A model generated the notes under the pieces. It was not told where the DNA came from. It saw nothing but the letters and a program-made list of their open reading frames with translations, and searched no databases. DNA of 64,000 nucleotides from NCBI RefSeq assembly GCF_003207855.1, contig NZ_NKTZ01000004.1:186001-250000 (forward strand), written 5' to 3'. Position 1 is the first letter of the stretch, and each line of letters begins with the position of its first letter. Of this stretch, positions 8,861 through 20,023 are shown piece by piece. Source of the DNA: Komagataeibacter rhaeticus (GTDB lineage: Bacteria > Pseudomonadota > Alphaproteobacteria > Acetobacterales > Acetobacteraceae). A program made the position numbers and the translations under genes.

Positions 8861-9650
8861 TTTTCAGATACTTTTCTTGCCGCCTGTCGCGTCTTGCGCC
8901 CACGGGACAGTTCGGTCACCACGCCATGCAGCGTGCGCAGTTCCTGTTCCGTCACTTCACCGCGCAGGAAGAAGTGGCGCAGGTTGCGCACCATGCCCGC
9001 GCGTTTCTGTTCATTGCGCAGGAAGCCGCAGTCATCCAGGTCGGTAATCAGGTGGTGCATGAAGTTTTCCAGCTCACCCCGGGTGGCTACATGCGTCTCG
9101 TTGGTCATGAGTGCGCGGGGCGGGGTCTCATCCTCCGTCATCCACCACTCATAGGCCATGATCATTACCGCCTGCGCCAGGTTGAGCGACATGAAGGCGG
9201 GATTGAGCGGGTAGCGGATCAGTGCATCGGCGCGTGCCATGTCCTCGTTATCCAGCCCCGCGCGTTCGGGGCCGAACATCAGCCCCACCTTCAGCCCGCG
9301 CCCCGTCATCTCACGCAGTTCCGCCGCCCCGCCGCGCGCGGTCAGTACCGGCTTTACGATATGGCGCGGGCGGGGGCAGGTGGCGAAAACGTGGTGCAGG
9401 TCGGCCACCGCTTCATCCACGGTGTCAAACACCTGTGCCGATTCAAGGATGCGGTCCGCGCCCGAGGCACTGCGCCACGCGCGCTCCTGCGGCCAGCCAT
9501 CGCGGGGTGCGACAATGCGCATGTGGAACAGTCCGCCATTGGCCATGGCGCGGGCCGTGGTGCCGATGTTCTCGGCCATCTGGGGCCGGACAAGGATTAC
9601 GACCGGGCTGTTGCCAATGGGGCCGATATCCGCCCCGCCATCGCGCCCGG

Positions 9651-9666
<16 letters not shown>
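8854..9666 (-). CDS. RNA methyltransferase, SpoU/TrmH family (TrmJ-like)
   Basis: A 270-residue SPOUT methyltransferase predicted to 2'-O-methylate tRNA or rRNA with S-adenosylmethionine. The knot motifs are clear: VVILVRPQMAENIGTTARAM (motif 1), GLMFGPERAGLDNEDM (motif 2), and PAFMSLNLAQAVMIMAYEW (motif 3). The C-terminal extension of about 90 residues, carrying the conserved HHLITDLDDCGF and NEQKRAGMVRNLRHFF segments, matches the TrmJ group. Its start overlaps the last 16 bases of cysS, so translation is probably coupled. The RNA substrate cannot be read from sequence. Confidence 0.88.
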
Positions 9667-11030
<1,364 letters not shown>

Positions 11031-11103
11031 GATGCGCCTAGATGCGACAGACAGGCGGGGGGACGCAATAGTTCATCTGCGCCGGCCCCGCCGGGGTGGC
11101 CGG

Positions 11104-12666
11104 TCAGCCGATTTCCTGACCGATCTGCTTGATGTCATGGAACGTCAGTTCCGGGTTCCCTTCCGCCGTGCGCTTCATCATGAACGCCGAGGAGGCAAGG
11201 AAGACCGGGTCGCCATCAATATCATCCGCCATGGCGGTGCGGTTGGCCATGCAGAAGGTTTCCAGCCGGTCCCTTGGCCCCGTTACCCAGCGGGCCAGGT
11301 TATAGGGGGTCGATTCGAAGCCGATCGCAACCCCGTATTCCCCCTTCAGCCGCGACTGCAGCACGTCAAGCTGCAGCGTGCCGACCACGCCCACGATGGG
11401 GGGCGCGCCATCCTGCGGGCGGAACAGCTGCACCACGCCTTCCTCCGCCAGTTCGGTCAGCGCCTGGCGCAGCTTCTTGGCCTTCATCGCGTCATCCAGC
11501 CGCACGCGGCGCAGGATTTCGGGCGCGAAATAGGGCACGCCGGTAAAGCGCAGGTCCTCGCCTTCGGTCAGTGTATCACCAATGCGCAGCGTCCCGTGGT
11601 TGGGAATGCCCACCACGTCGCCCGCAAAGGCTTCCTCGGCCAACTGGCGGTCACGGGCGAAGAAGAACTGCGGGGTGTGCAGCGCGAACTGCTTGCCGAT
11701 GCGCACATGCTTGAGCCGCATGCCGCGCTGCAGTTTGCCCGAGCAGATGCGGGCAAAGGCCATGCGGTCACGGTGGTTGGGGTCCATGTTGGCCTGGATC
11801 TTGAACACCAGCGCGGTCAGGGCGGGTTCATCGGCGCGCACGTTGCGGGTCTCGGTCGCCTGGTCACGCGGCGGCGGGCCGAAGCTGGCCAGCGCGTCCA
11901 GCAGGTCGGTCACGCCGATCTCCTTCATCGCACTGCCGAAGAACACCGGGGTCAGGTGGCCTGCGTTGAAGCTTTCCAGGTCGAATTCCGGCAGTGCCGC
12001 CTCAACCAGTTCCAGTTCCTCGCCCAGTTGCACCATGCGCGGGTCGGACTGGTCCAGCGGTTCGCTTACATGCAGTTCACGGCTGCGGATATCATAGGTG
12101 CCGACGAATTTGGCGGCGCGGCCCACCGGCCACGTCGCGGGCGAGACGTCCAGTGCCAGCGAGGACGAGATTTCATCCAGCAGGGCAAACGGGTCCTGTG
12201 CCTCACGGTCCATCTTGTTGATGAAGGTGACGATGGGAATGTCGCGCAGGCGGCAGATCTCGAACAGCTTGCGGGTCCGGGCCTCGATGCCCTTGGCGGC
12301 GTCGATCACCATCACGGCGGCATCGACCGCCGTCAGCGTGCGGTAGGTATCTTCCGAAAAGTCTTCATGGCCCGGCGTGTCAAGCAGGTTGAAGATGCAG
12401 CCGCCATATTCGAACGTCATGACCGAGGTCACGACGGAAATGCCGCGGTCGCGCTCGATGCCCATCCAGTCCGAGCGCGTGCGCCGCCGCTCGCCCTTGG
12501 CCCGCACGTTGCCCGCCATCTGGATGGCGCCACCGGCCCGCAGGATGCGTTCGGTCAGTGTTGTCTTGCCGGCATCCGGGTGGGAGATGATGGCAAAGGT
12601 GCGCCGCCGGGTAATCTCGGCGGTCAGGGCGGTATCGGCTGTGGTGGCGGTCACGGTCTTGTCCAT
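11104..12666 (-). CDS. prfC: Peptide chain release factor 3
   Basis: Translational GTPase of 520 residues that removes RF1 or RF2 from the ribosome after termination. The P-loop SHPDAGKTT is at 28-36, the switch region includes the RGISVVTSVM and DTPGHEDFSEDTYR stretches, and the NKMD guanine-specificity motif follows. The RF3-specific pattern RRRTRSDWMGIERDRG separates it from EF-G and LepA. The ATG at 12666 is preferred; the frame is open upstream but with low-complexity residues. It lies downstream of rpsD on the same strand, 120 bp away. Confidence 0.94.
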   Translation of the reverse strand: MDKTVTATTADTALTAEITRRRTFAIISHPDAGKTTLTERILRAGGAIQMAGNVRAKGERRRTRSDWMGIERDRGISVVTSVMTFEYGGCIFNLLDTPGHEDFSEDTYRTLTAVDAAVMVIDAAKGIEARTRKLFEICRLRDIPIVTFINKMDREAQDPFALLDEISSSLALDVSPATWPVGRAAKFVGTYDIRSRELHVSEPLDQSDPRMVQLGEELELVEAALPEFDLESFNAGHLTPVFFGSAMKEIGVTDLLDALASFGPPPRDQATETRNVRADEPALTALVFKIQANMDPNHRDRMAFARICSGKLQRGMRLKHVRIGKQFALHTPQFFFARDRQLAEEAFAGDVVGIPNHGTLRIGDTLTEGEDLRFTGVPYFAPEILRRVRLDDAMKAKKLRQALTELAEEGVVQLFRPQDGAPPIVGVVGTLQLDVLQSRLKGEYGVAIGFESTPYNLARWVTGPRDRLETFCMANRTAMADDIDGDPVFLASSAFMMKRTAEGNPELTFHDIKQIGQEIG

Positions 12667-12786
12667 TCCTGCGGCTGGCCCGGCGGAAGGGAGGGGGAAG
12701 CGGGCAGGGGCCAGAAACGCGGACGCCGGACGCAGGGACAAAAGCCCCCACGCCCGGCGTCACGCCTGCCCGGTTCCGGGTATTGA

Positions 12787-13404
12787 TCAGCGAGAGTAGA
12801 ATTCGATGACCAGGTTCGGTTCCATCTGCACGGGATAGGGCACATCCGACAGCTTGGGGCTGCGCAGGAAGGAGCCCTTCATCTGGCGGTGATCCACTTC
12901 CAGGTATTCCGGCACGTCGCGTTCGCCGCTCTGGGCCGCATCCAGCACGATGGCCAGCTGCTTGGACTTCTCGCGCACTTCGATCACGTCGCCATCACGC
13001 ACCAGGTAGGAGGGGATGTTGACCTTGCGGCCGTTGACCGTGATGTGGCCGTGGCTGATGAACTGACGCGCCGCGAACGGGGTGATCGCGAACTTCAGGC
13101 GGTAGACAACCGCGTCCAGCCGGCGCTCCAGCAGGTCGATCAGGTTCTCGGAGGTGTCACCCTTGCGGCGGACGGCCTCGTCATAATACTTGCGGAACTG
13201 CTTTTCGCCGATGTTGCCGTAGTAGCCCTTCAGCTTCTGCTTGGCCATCAGCTGCACGGAGAAGTCGGACGGCTTCTGCTTGCGGCGCTGGCCGTGCTGG
13301 CCGGGGCCGTACTCGCGCTTGTTGACCGGGGACTTCGCACGGCCCCACAGGTTCACGCCAAGGCGGCGGTTGATCTTGTACTTGCTCTCAAGGCGCTTGC
13401 TCAT
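12787..13404 (-). CDS. rpsD: 30S ribosomal protein S4
   Basis: Primary 16S rRNA-binding protein of the small subunit, 205 residues. It starts [16 protein letters not shown], carries [13 protein letters not shown], and has the S4 RNA-binding domain around [13 protein letters not shown], followed by [21 protein letters not shown]. It stands outside the alpha operon, as is usual in alphaproteobacteria. In the spacer before prfC (12722-12761) there is an imperfect GC-rich hairpin without a clear U tail, which may partly terminate the transcript. Confidence 0.97.
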   Translation of the reverse strand: MSKRLESKYKINRRLGVNLWGRAKSPVNKREYGPGQHGQRRKQKPSDFSVQLMAKQKLKGYYGNIGEKQFRKYYDEAVRRKGDTSENLIDLLERRLDAVVYRLKFAITPFAARQFISHGHITVNGRKVNIPSYLVRDGDVIEVREKSKQLAIVLDAAQSGERDVPEYLEVDHRQMKGSFLRSPKLSDVPYPVQMEPNLVIEFYSR

Positions 13405-13719
13405 CTGCGCGCTCTCTCTTCATTCATCTGCATGGATATGGCGGACCATATGCCATGGTGTTGCACCGGTAGGTCCTGTCCCTCATGGACAGGGCGGGCG
13501 CGCTCCGTATTACTGGCGCCGGGGAGCAATCACCCATGGGCACCAGCCGGATCGTCCACGTTCCCGGCAGTCGGGCGCGTATAGAAGTACTGCCGTGTCC
13601 TGTCAATTGCCATGGGGGCAGGACGGTGGGGCAAAAGACTGTATCGCGCCGGCGGTCCGCCCTGTTATGAAGCGGGAACCGCAAGGGTGACCGATCACGG
13701 CAACAGGGGGAAGGCACGC

Positions 13720-14268
13720 ATGGATACGGCATTGACACAGCGCTGGGGGCTGTTTGTGGGGCTGGGGGTGATTTCCTTTGCCCTTGGCATTGTCGCGTGG
13801 GTGGATGCGCTGGTCGTGTCGCTGGCCAGCACCATCGTGCTGGGCGTGCTGCTGTTCGTGGTGGGCGCGGTGCAGCTTGTGCATGCCTTCGTGGTGCGGG
13901 ACTGGAGCGGGCGGCTCATGTCCATCCTTGGTGGCGCGCTTTACATACTGGCGGGCACCATGATGATGGAGGAACCGGCCGCGGGCACCATGGCCATTAC
14001 CCTGTTCATTTCCGCCTGCCTTGTGGTGTCGGGCATCGGGCGCATCATCATGGCCTTCCAGCAGCGCGGCCTGCAGGGCTGGTGGCTGATCCTGATGGGC
14101 GGGCTGATCAGCCTGCTGGTGGGGGTGTGCCTGTATGCCACCCTGCCATGGTCCGGGCTGTGGCTGATCGGCACGTTTGTGGCGGTTGAACTGATTGCCG
14201 CCGGCCTTGGCTGGATCCAGTTCGGCCTGGCCCTGCGGCAGGCGGCCTACATCCCGCCAGCGAACTGA
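13720..14268 (+). CDS. HdeD family membrane protein
   Basis: A 182-residue integral membrane protein with about six hydrophobic segments arranged as three helical hairpins (GLFVGLGVISFALGIVAW, LGVLLFVVGAVQLVHAF, ILGGALYILAG and three more). This is the DUF308/HdeD pattern. In E. coli HdeD contributes to acid resistance at high cell density; in an acid-producing bacterium a similar role is plausible but inferred. The ATG at 13720 follows GGGGGAAGG. The last 22 bases overlap the 3' end of the convergent gene at 14247. Confidence 0.8.
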   Translation: MDTALTQRWGLFVGLGVISFALGIVAWVDALVVSLASTIVLGVLLFVVGAVQLVHAFVVRDWSGRLMSILGGALYILAGTMMMEEPAAGTMAITLFISACLVVSGIGRIIMAFQQRGLQGWWLILMGGLISLLVGVCLYATLPWSGLWLIGTFVAVELIAAGLGWIQFGLALRQAAYIPPAN

Positions 14269-15020
14269 GTGGCAAGGTTGCGGTTGATCGGGTTGTCAGC
14301 CGCAACGCCCAGCAGGTTGCGCAGGTCGGTGGCGTTCATCTGCGCCTCGAACCCCGGGTGGCCGGGCTGGAACAGCGTCGCGGCCGAAAGCGGCCCCACC
14401 ATGACCGGGTCGAAGCCTGCATCATGGATCAGCCAGCCTGCCGTGTACAGCGCCTGCGTCACGTCACCCGCCATGGGCAGCGCCATGCGTGGCGGTGTGC
14501 GCCAGGTCTGGGCGGCCAGGGTTGTCATGTCTTCCGAATTGAAGGCCCGCACCACCGAGGCGGAGGGGAACACGGCCTGGGTCACAATCCCCGCCCCCTT
14601 TTTCAGGGCAAGGCGGCCGATCTTGCCATCGCGCCAGCCATAGGGGTTGGTGGCATCGATCAGCGGCTTGCTGCCAATGGTGGTGCCGATGGCATGGCCC
14701 AGCTGCGGCAGCGCGCCATAGGGCACGGCCAGCACCACGGCATCCCCGAATCTGGCGGCCTCCTGCACCGTGCCGGTGCGGGCAAGGGGATACAGTTCGG
14801 ATGCAAGCCGGTTCGCGGCTTCCTTCTTCACGTCGGCAAACATGATCTGGTGGCCGGCGCGGTTCCATAAATGGCCCAGTGTACTGCCGACATGGCCCGC
14901 CCCGATCATGCCGATGCGCAGCGGCCGGCCCGCGCGCGCCGTAACCGGCAGGGATGCGGGCAGCAGGGTGGCAAGCAGGGCGGTCAGGCCCTGCCGGCGG
15001 GTCAGTTTCAGGGCTGGCAT
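14247..15020 (-). CDS. Exported NAD(P)-binding (F420-reductase-like) oxidoreductase
   Basis: A 257-residue protein with a twin-arginine-like signal, TRRQGLTALLATLLPAS (residues 7-23), with cleavage likely after TARA. The mature part opens with a Rossmann motif, LRIGMIGAGHVGSTLG, and the fold of NADPH-dependent F420 reductases and ProC-type enzymes (VLAVPYGALPQL, LIDATNPYG, VRAFNSEDM). The ATG at 15020 has a GGAGAG ribosome-binding site. The signal suggests export already folded with its cofactor, which is unusual for this fold. The substrate is unknown. It overlaps hdeD by 22 bases tail to tail. Confidence 0.75.
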   Translation of the reverse strand: MPALKLTRRQGLTALLATLLPASLPVTARAGRPLRIGMIGAGHVGSTLGHLWNRAGHQIMFADVKKEAANRLASELYPLARTGTVQEAARFGDAVVLAVPYGALPQLGHAIGTTIGSKPLIDATNPYGWRDGKIGRLALKKGAGIVTQAVFPSASVVRAFNSEDMTTLAAQTWRTPPRMALPMAGDVTQALYTAGWLIHDAGFDPVMVGPLSAATLFQPGHPGFEAQMNATDLRNLLGVAADNPINRNLATQFAGGM

Positions 15021-15142
15021 GCATCTCTCCTGTTCTGGCGGCATGTGCTAGTATGGCACGTCCGGGTCTGGTCCGCAGTTTGGTTCTTTGCCGACCTGTC
15101 GGTATATGGCACAGACTTGGCTGAAGCAGGAGTACAGCGTCA

Positions 15143-15496
15143 ATGACCGATACCCCCGATCAGGACAGCACTGTCGTGGCGGAGTCCGCCGTTCCCGCTG
15201 GTGTGGACCATCCCATCGAGGCCCTGCATGCGGCCGTGCAGGAAGATGAGGCCGCCCATGCGGCAATGAACATGCCCGATCCCGGTCCGGTGCCGGATGG
15301 CCAGGACCATGTGGTCACGACCGATCATGATGCCGTGGCCACCACCCAGGCCGCTGCCACGGCCGCCGCCAGCATGGACCCGGCCTTCATGCCCTATAAG
15401 GAACTGTTCCAGCTTATGGGGGCGGTGGTGTTCGTGATGATCGTGCTGATGGTGGGCGTCAGCGCCATGCATGATTCCGGCATCTGGCCTGAATAG
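15143..15496 (+). CDS. Small single-pass membrane protein, hypothetical
   Basis: A 117-residue protein with a long acidic and His/Ala-rich hydrophilic N-terminal part (residues 1-85, with repeated HAA, DHD and HDA elements) and one C-terminal transmembrane helix, LFQLMGAVVFVMIVLMVGVSA (split here as about 90-110), ending MHDSGIWPE. There is no signal peptide, so it is probably tail-anchored with the N-terminus in the cytoplasm. I recognise no family. GC-rich codon use supports a real gene. It is divergent from the exported oxidoreductase gene and convergent with the downstream gene. Confidence 0.65.
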   Translation: MTDTPDQDSTVVAESAVPAGVDHPIEALHAAVQEDEAAHAAMNMPDPGPVPDGQDHVVTTDHDAVATTQAAATAAASMDPAFMPYKELFQLMGAVVFVMIVLMVGVSAMHDSGIWPE

Positions 15497-15505
15497 GCCC
15501 CGGCT

Positions 15506-16447
15506 TCAGGGCAGGGACAGATTGACGGATACCGGGCAGTGATCGGACAGGCGGGGGGCCTCCGTCCCGCTGTCCTCGTGGTAGAGCATCACGCGCAGGC
15601 TGTCCGGTCGCACCCGGGCGTAAGCCGGACCCCCCACAAGGATATGGTCGATGAAATAGCTGCCCTGCGCGCAGGGGCTTGCCCGGCCCGCGGTCACCAG
15701 TGCCAGCGGGCCGCTGGCGGCAAGGGTATGGAAGGCCGGGTCATCGGGGGCCAGCAGCCGGTTGAAATCACCCAGCACGGCAAAGGCCTCGCCTTCGTCC
15801 TGACGTTCAAGAATCCAGTCCGCGACAATGGCAATCTGGCGTAGCAGCGTCCGGCAGGCGGGTCTGCGGCTGTCCGGTGCCGAATCGCGGCACCCTGCCT
15901 TGAGATGCACAACAAGGACCCGCAGGCTGTCGGCCCCGGTGCCGATACTGACATCCAGACCCGCGCGCAGGTGGTGGGGGGCGTCAGGCGCATAGACATC
16001 CAGCGCCGTGACATCAGCATGCCGCGTGACCGCAAGCTCCGCGCGCACGGCAAGGGCCACCTTCTGCACGACCGTGTCATGGGTAATGAAAATGCGATAG
16101 GCCGGGGCAGGGAACAGCCGGGCGGCAAGCGCCGGGCTGTCCACCTCCTCCAGCGCCGCAATATCGGGGGCCAGGCGCCGGGCATAGGCTGCCAGATGTT
16201 CCAGTTCCACGACCGTGCGGGGCATGACATCGGCGGGCAGGGCCGGATCACCCTGCGGGCGGGTGGTCAGCCATTCCAGATTCCATGTGGAAAGCCGGAT
16301 ATCTTCCCGTGCCCCGGCTGTTGCGGGCAGCAGGCCCGTGATGACGGGCAGGCACACCCATGCCGCCCGCCATGCATGGGCTGCCTTACGCCGTGGGGGC
16401 GCTATCCGCCTGCTGGGCGCGCAGCTTGGCAATCGCCTCGTCCACAT
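15506..16447 (-). CDS. Exported endonuclease/exonuclease/phosphatase family protein
   Basis: A protein of about 313 residues with the DNase I-like (EEP) fold: LSTWNLEWL, IAALEEVDS with the metal-binding Glu, VVHLKAGC, VLGDFNRLL with the catalytic Asp-Asn pair, YFIDHILVG, and the final SDHCPVSVNL His. An N-terminal basic region and hydrophobic stretch (AAWVCLPVITGLLPATAGA) form a probable signal peptide, so it acts outside the cytoplasm. The substrate could be nucleic acid or a phospholipid. The ATG at 16447 lies inside the end of the carbonic anhydrase gene and lacks a good ribosome-binding site; a GTG at 16357 is possible but would shorten the signal. Confidence 0.75.
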   Translation of the reverse strand: MWTRRLPSCAPSRRIAPPRRKAAHAWRAAWVCLPVITGLLPATAGAREDIRLSTWNLEWLTTRPQGDPALPADVMPRTVVELEHLAAYARRLAPDIAALEEVDSPALAARLFPAPAYRIFITHDTVVQKVALAVRAELAVTRHADVTALDVYAPDAPHHLRAGLDVSIGTGADSLRVLVVHLKAGCRDSAPDSRRPACRTLLRQIAIVADWILERQDEGEAFAVLGDFNRLLAPDDPAFHTLAASGPLALVTAGRASPCAQGSYFIDHILVGGPAYARVRPDSLRVMLYHEDSGTEAPRLSDHCPVSVNLSLP

Positions 16448-17078
16448 GGATGAACGTGCGCGATGTTTCATCCAGCACCACAACTTCCCCACTGGCAATA
16501 TCATAGAACCATCCCTGCAATGTCAGGGTGCCGCGGGCAAGCCCCGCCGCCACGGCGGGGTGTGTGCGCAGATGCGCGATCTGGAGCTGTACGTTCTGTT
16601 CCGACAGGCTGCGCACGGTAGCGGGGCCTGCATCCGATGCCTCCAGCACGGCGCGGGCGGCTTCGGCATTGCGCAGCCAGCTTGCCACGGTGGGCATCTT
16701 GTTCAGGTTGCTGGCTTCAGGGTCAAGCAGGGCCTTCATGGCGCCGCAGTTGGAATGGCCACAGACAATGATGTGCGAGACCCTGAGCGCACTGACCGCG
16801 TATTCGATGGCCGATGACACACCGCCCAGCATTTCCCCATAGGCAGGAACGATATTGCCGATGTTGCGCAGTACGAACAGGTCGCCCGGCCGGGTCTGGG
16901 TAATCATGCTGGGATTGACCCGGCTGTCGGCACAGGCGATGAACAGCGTGTCGGGTGACTGGCTGTTGGCAAGACTGGCGAACAGTTCCCGGTTCTGCGG
17001 GAAGACTTCGGTGTTGAAACGTTCAACGCCGTGCAGCAGGTCGATAAGGGTATCCCGGGCAGTATTGGTAGTAGCCAT
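16386..17078 (-). CDS. Beta-class carbonic anhydrase
   Basis: Zinc enzyme of 230 residues interconverting carbon dioxide and bicarbonate. The zinc ligands are visible: Cys49 and the Asp51/Arg53 dyad in CADSRVNP, and His108 and Cys111 in GHSNCGAM. RNIGNIVPAYG is the usual conserved loop. It supplies bicarbonate, for example for acetyl-CoA carboxylase (accA is also in this window). The downstream EEP-family gene overlaps its 3' end. About 290 bp upstream contain an AT-rich stretch (17240-17270) likely to hold the promoter. Confidence 0.94.
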   Translation of the reverse strand: MATTNTARDTLIDLLHGVERFNTEVFPQNRELFASLANSQSPDTLFIACADSRVNPSMITQTRPGDLFVLRNIGNIVPAYGEMLGGVSSAIEYAVSALRVSHIIVCGHSNCGAMKALLDPEASNLNKMPTVASWLRNAEAARAVLEASDAGPATVRSLSEQNVQLQIAHLRTHPAVAAGLARGTLTLQGWFYDIASGEVVVLDETSRTFIHVDEAIAKLRAQQADSAPTA

Positions 17079-17313
17079 TATAAAATCCTGTCACCTGAAT
17101 GTCCGGACAAAGGGAAAGCCATGATCCGCAACGCCAGTGCGGTACAATTCGGTGGCCCGGACTACATCCCGCGCCCTTTGTATCATGGAAACACCTGTCT
17201 GTCCCAACGGTTTCTTCCTGAACTGAATTGGAAATACTATGTAACCACGATATAATTAATAAATCTTCACTTCGGGTCCTGAAGTATTCATCTGTCCTGG
17301 GGGCGTACAGCAC

Positions 17314-17337
17314 AACGGCGCGCCTGGGCGCGCCGTT
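17314..17337 (-). terminator. Perfect inverted repeat after alaS, possible terminator
   Basis: AACGGCGCGCC (17314-17324) pairs perfectly with GGCGCGCCGTT (17327-17337), with a nominal two-base loop. It lies 35 bases past the alaS stop. There is no U run, so termination would be atypical or Rho-assisted. Confidence 0.45.
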
Positions 17338-17371
17338 GCATGGGCCTGTATGGCTGCTGGCGGGGTGGCGC

Positions 17372-20023
17372 CTAGCTGGCGTTCCCCTGCTGCAGGGCCG
17401 CCCGCACGGCCTCCAGCGCCGCTTCCACCCGGGTGGTGTCGGGGCCGCCCGCCTGCGCCATGTCGCGCCGGCCACCGCCGCCCTTGCCGCCCATGGCCGT
17501 GCTGGCCGCGCGCACCAGTGCCACGGCGTCGACCTTCTCGCCCAGATCAGGGGTGGCGGCCACGACGATGCTGCCCTTGCCATCAGCGGTGGAGATCAGC
17601 ACGATCACGCCGGAGCCGATTTCCTTGCGCAGCGAATCCGCCAGTGGCTTGAGTTCCTTGGCCGGCAGTTCGCCCACGTTGCGGGCATCAAGCTTTATGC
17701 CGCCCACGTCCACAATGGATGCCGCCGCCTGGCTGCCCGAGGCCAGCTTGCGCTGCAGGTCGGAAATCTGGCGTTCCATCACCTTGCGCTCTTCCAGCAG
17801 TACGGCCAGGCGTTCGGGTGTTTCCGCGGGCGGCACGCGCAGCATGGCGGCAATCTGGTTCAGGCGTTCCTCGGTGGCGATGGTGGCGTTCTGCGCGGCC
17901 AGGCCGGTCACGGCCTCGATCCGCCGCACGCCTGACGATACGCCGCTTTCCGATGTGATGCGGAACAGCCCGATATCACCCGTGCGGCGCACATGCGTGC
18001 CGCCGCACAGTTCGATAGACCAGCCCGCGCGGCCTTCCTCCGGGCCGCCCATGGACACGACGCGCACCTCATCACCGTATTTTTCGCCAAACAGGGCCAT
18101 GGCGCCCTGCTCGATGGCTTCTTCGGGTGTCATGTGACGGGTGGTGACATCCGTATTCTCACGGATGCGGGCATTCACCTCGGCCTCGATATCGGCCAGT
18201 TCCTCGGGCGTGATGGGGCGGGGCTGGCTTACGTCAAAGCGCAGGCGGTCGGGTGCGTTCAGGCTGCCCTTCTGGGTGACGTGCGCGCCCAGCCTGCGGC
18301 GCATGGCCTCGTGCAGCAGGTGGGTGGCGGAATGATGGGCGCGGATGGCGCTGCGGCGGTCATGATCGACCTGTGCCGTGACCGCCATGCCGGGCTTGAC
18401 CGTGCCTTCGATGACCGTGCCGTAATGCACCAGCAGGTCGCCCAGCTTTTTCTGCGTGTCGGTAATGGCAATATGCAGGCCGGGTGCCGTGATGGTGCCG
18501 GTATCGCCCACCTGGCCACCGCTTTCCCCATAGAACGGGGTCTGGTTGAGCAGCAGCGCCACCTTGGTGCCGGGACCAGCACTTTCCACCTGCGCGTTGT
18601 CCACGATCACGGTCTGCACCTCGGCATCCGAGGTTTCGGTGGTGTAGCCCAGGAATTCGGTGGCGCCGAACGTGTCGCGGGCCTCGAACCACACGGTCTC
18701 GGTCGCGCTGTCGCCCGAACCGCTCCATGCGGCGCGGGCGCGCTTGCGCTGCACCTCCATGGCCGCGTTGAAGCCCGCCACATCCACATTGTGGCTGCTG
18801 CCGCGCAGGGCATCCTGCGTCAGGTCAAGCGGGAAGCCGAAGGTGTCATACAGCTTGAACGCAACATCACCGGGCAGGGGCGCGCCATCGCCCAGGCGTT
18901 CCGTCTCGTCCGCCAGCAGCGACAGGCCACGGTCCAGCATGGCCTTGAAACGCTCTTCCTCGCCCTTCATCGTACCCTCGATCAGGGCGCGGGCATGGAC
19001 CAGTTCGGGATAGGCCTCGCCCATCTGCCGGATCAGCGCGGGGACGAGTTTGTAGAAGGTCGGCTCCGTCGTGCCCATCATGTGCAGGTGGCGCATGGCG
19101 CGGCGCATGATGCGGCGCAGCACGTAGCCGCGCCCGTCCTTGGATGGCAGCACGCCATCGGCAATCAGGAACGAGGTGGAGCGCAGGTGGTCGGCCACCA
19201 CGCGGTGGCTGGCGTTGAATGGCCCGTCCGGGTCCTGCCCCGTCACCTCGGCCGAGGCGAGGATGAGCGCGCGGAAGGTATCGGTATCATAATTGTCGCG
19301 CTTGCCCTGCAGGATGGCGGCAAAACGCTCCAGCCCCAGCCCGGTGTCGATGGACGGGCGCGGCAGGGGCGAGCGGGTGCCGGGCGGATTCTCGAAATAC
19401 TGCATGAACACGAGGTTCCAGATTTCGGTAAAGCGGTCACCGTCCTCATCGGGGGAGCCGGGGGGGCCGCCCGCCACTTCGGGGCCGTGATCGTAAAAGA
19501 TCTCGGAACACGGGCCGCAGGGACCGGTATCGCCCATGCGCCAGAAATTGTCAGAGGTGGGGATGCGGATGATGCGGTCATCGGACAGGCCGGCGATCCT
19601 GCGCCACAGGCTGGCGGCTTCCTCGTCATCGGCATAGACGGTGGTCAGCAGCTTGTCTTTGGGCAGGCCGAACGTGCCGGTCACCAGTTTCCAGGCCAGT
19701 TCGATGGCTTCGGCCTTGAAATAGTCCCCGAACGAGAAATTGCCCATCATCTCGAAGAAGGTATGGTGGCGGGCGGTATAGCCCACATTATCCAGGTCGT
19801 TATGCTTGCCGCCCGCGCGCACGACCTTCTGGGCGGTGGTGGCGCGGGAATAGGGACGTGTTTCCTGCCCGGTGAACACGTTCTTGAACTGCACCATACC
19901 AGCATTGGTAAACAGCAGTGTCGGATCGTTGTGCGGCACCAGGGACGAGGACGGCACGATCTGATGCCCGTTCCCCGCGAAATAATCGAGGAAGGTGGCA
20001 CGAATGTCGTTTGTTGTGGGCAT
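17372..20023 (-). CDS. alaS: Alanine--tRNA ligase
   Basis: Class II synthetase of 883 residues with the full AlaRS layout. The N-terminal catalytic core has [53 protein letters not shown] and [15 protein letters not shown]. The editing domain has [12 protein letters not shown] and the zinc-binding [13 protein letters not shown]. The C-terminal C-Ala part contains a Gly-rich [16 protein letters not shown] segment. The ATG at 20023 (MPTTNDIR) matches the family start; an upstream in-frame start would add 19 unrelated residues. It is monocistronic as far as can be seen. Confidence 0.96.
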   Translation of the reverse strand: MPTTNDIRATFLDYFAGNGHQIVPSSSLVPHNDPTLLFTNAGMVQFKNVFTGQETRPYSRATTAQKVVRAGGKHNDLDNVGYTARHHTFFEMMGNFSFGDYFKAEAIELAWKLVTGTFGLPKDKLLTTVYADDEEAASLWRRIAGLSDDRIIRIPTSDNFWRMGDTGPCGPCSEIFYDHGPEVAGGPPGSPDEDGDRFTEIWNLVFMQYFENPPGTRSPLPRPSIDTGLGLERFAAILQGKRDNYDTDTFRALILASAEVTGQDPDGPFNASHRVVADHLRSTSFLIADGVLPSKDGRGYVLRRIMRRAMRHLHMMGTTEPTFYKLVPALIRQMGEAYPELVHARALIEGTMKGEEERFKAMLDRGLSLLADETERLGDGAPLPGDVAFKLYDTFGFPLDLTQDALRGSSHNVDVAGFNAAMEVQRKRARAAWSGSGDSATETVWFEARDTFGATEFLGYTTETSDAEVQTVIVDNAQVESAGPGTKVALLLNQTPFYGESGGQVGDTGTITAPGLHIAITDTQKKLGDLLVHYGTVIEGTVKPGMAVTAQVDHDRRSAIRAHHSATHLLHEAMRRRLGAHVTQKGSLNAPDRLRFDVSQPRPITPEELADIEAEVNARIRENTDVTTRHMTPEEAIEQGAMALFGEKYGDEVRVVSMGGPEEGRAGWSIELCGGTHVRRTGDIGLFRITSESGVSSGVRRIEAVTGLAAQNATIATEERLNQIAAMLRVPPAETPERLAVLLEERKVMERQISDLQRKLASGSQAAASIVDVGGIKLDARNVGELPAKELKPLADSLRKEIGSGVIVLISTADGKGSIVVAATPDLGEKVDAVALVRAASTAMGGKGGGGRRDMAQAGGPDTTRVEAALEAVRAALQQGNAS

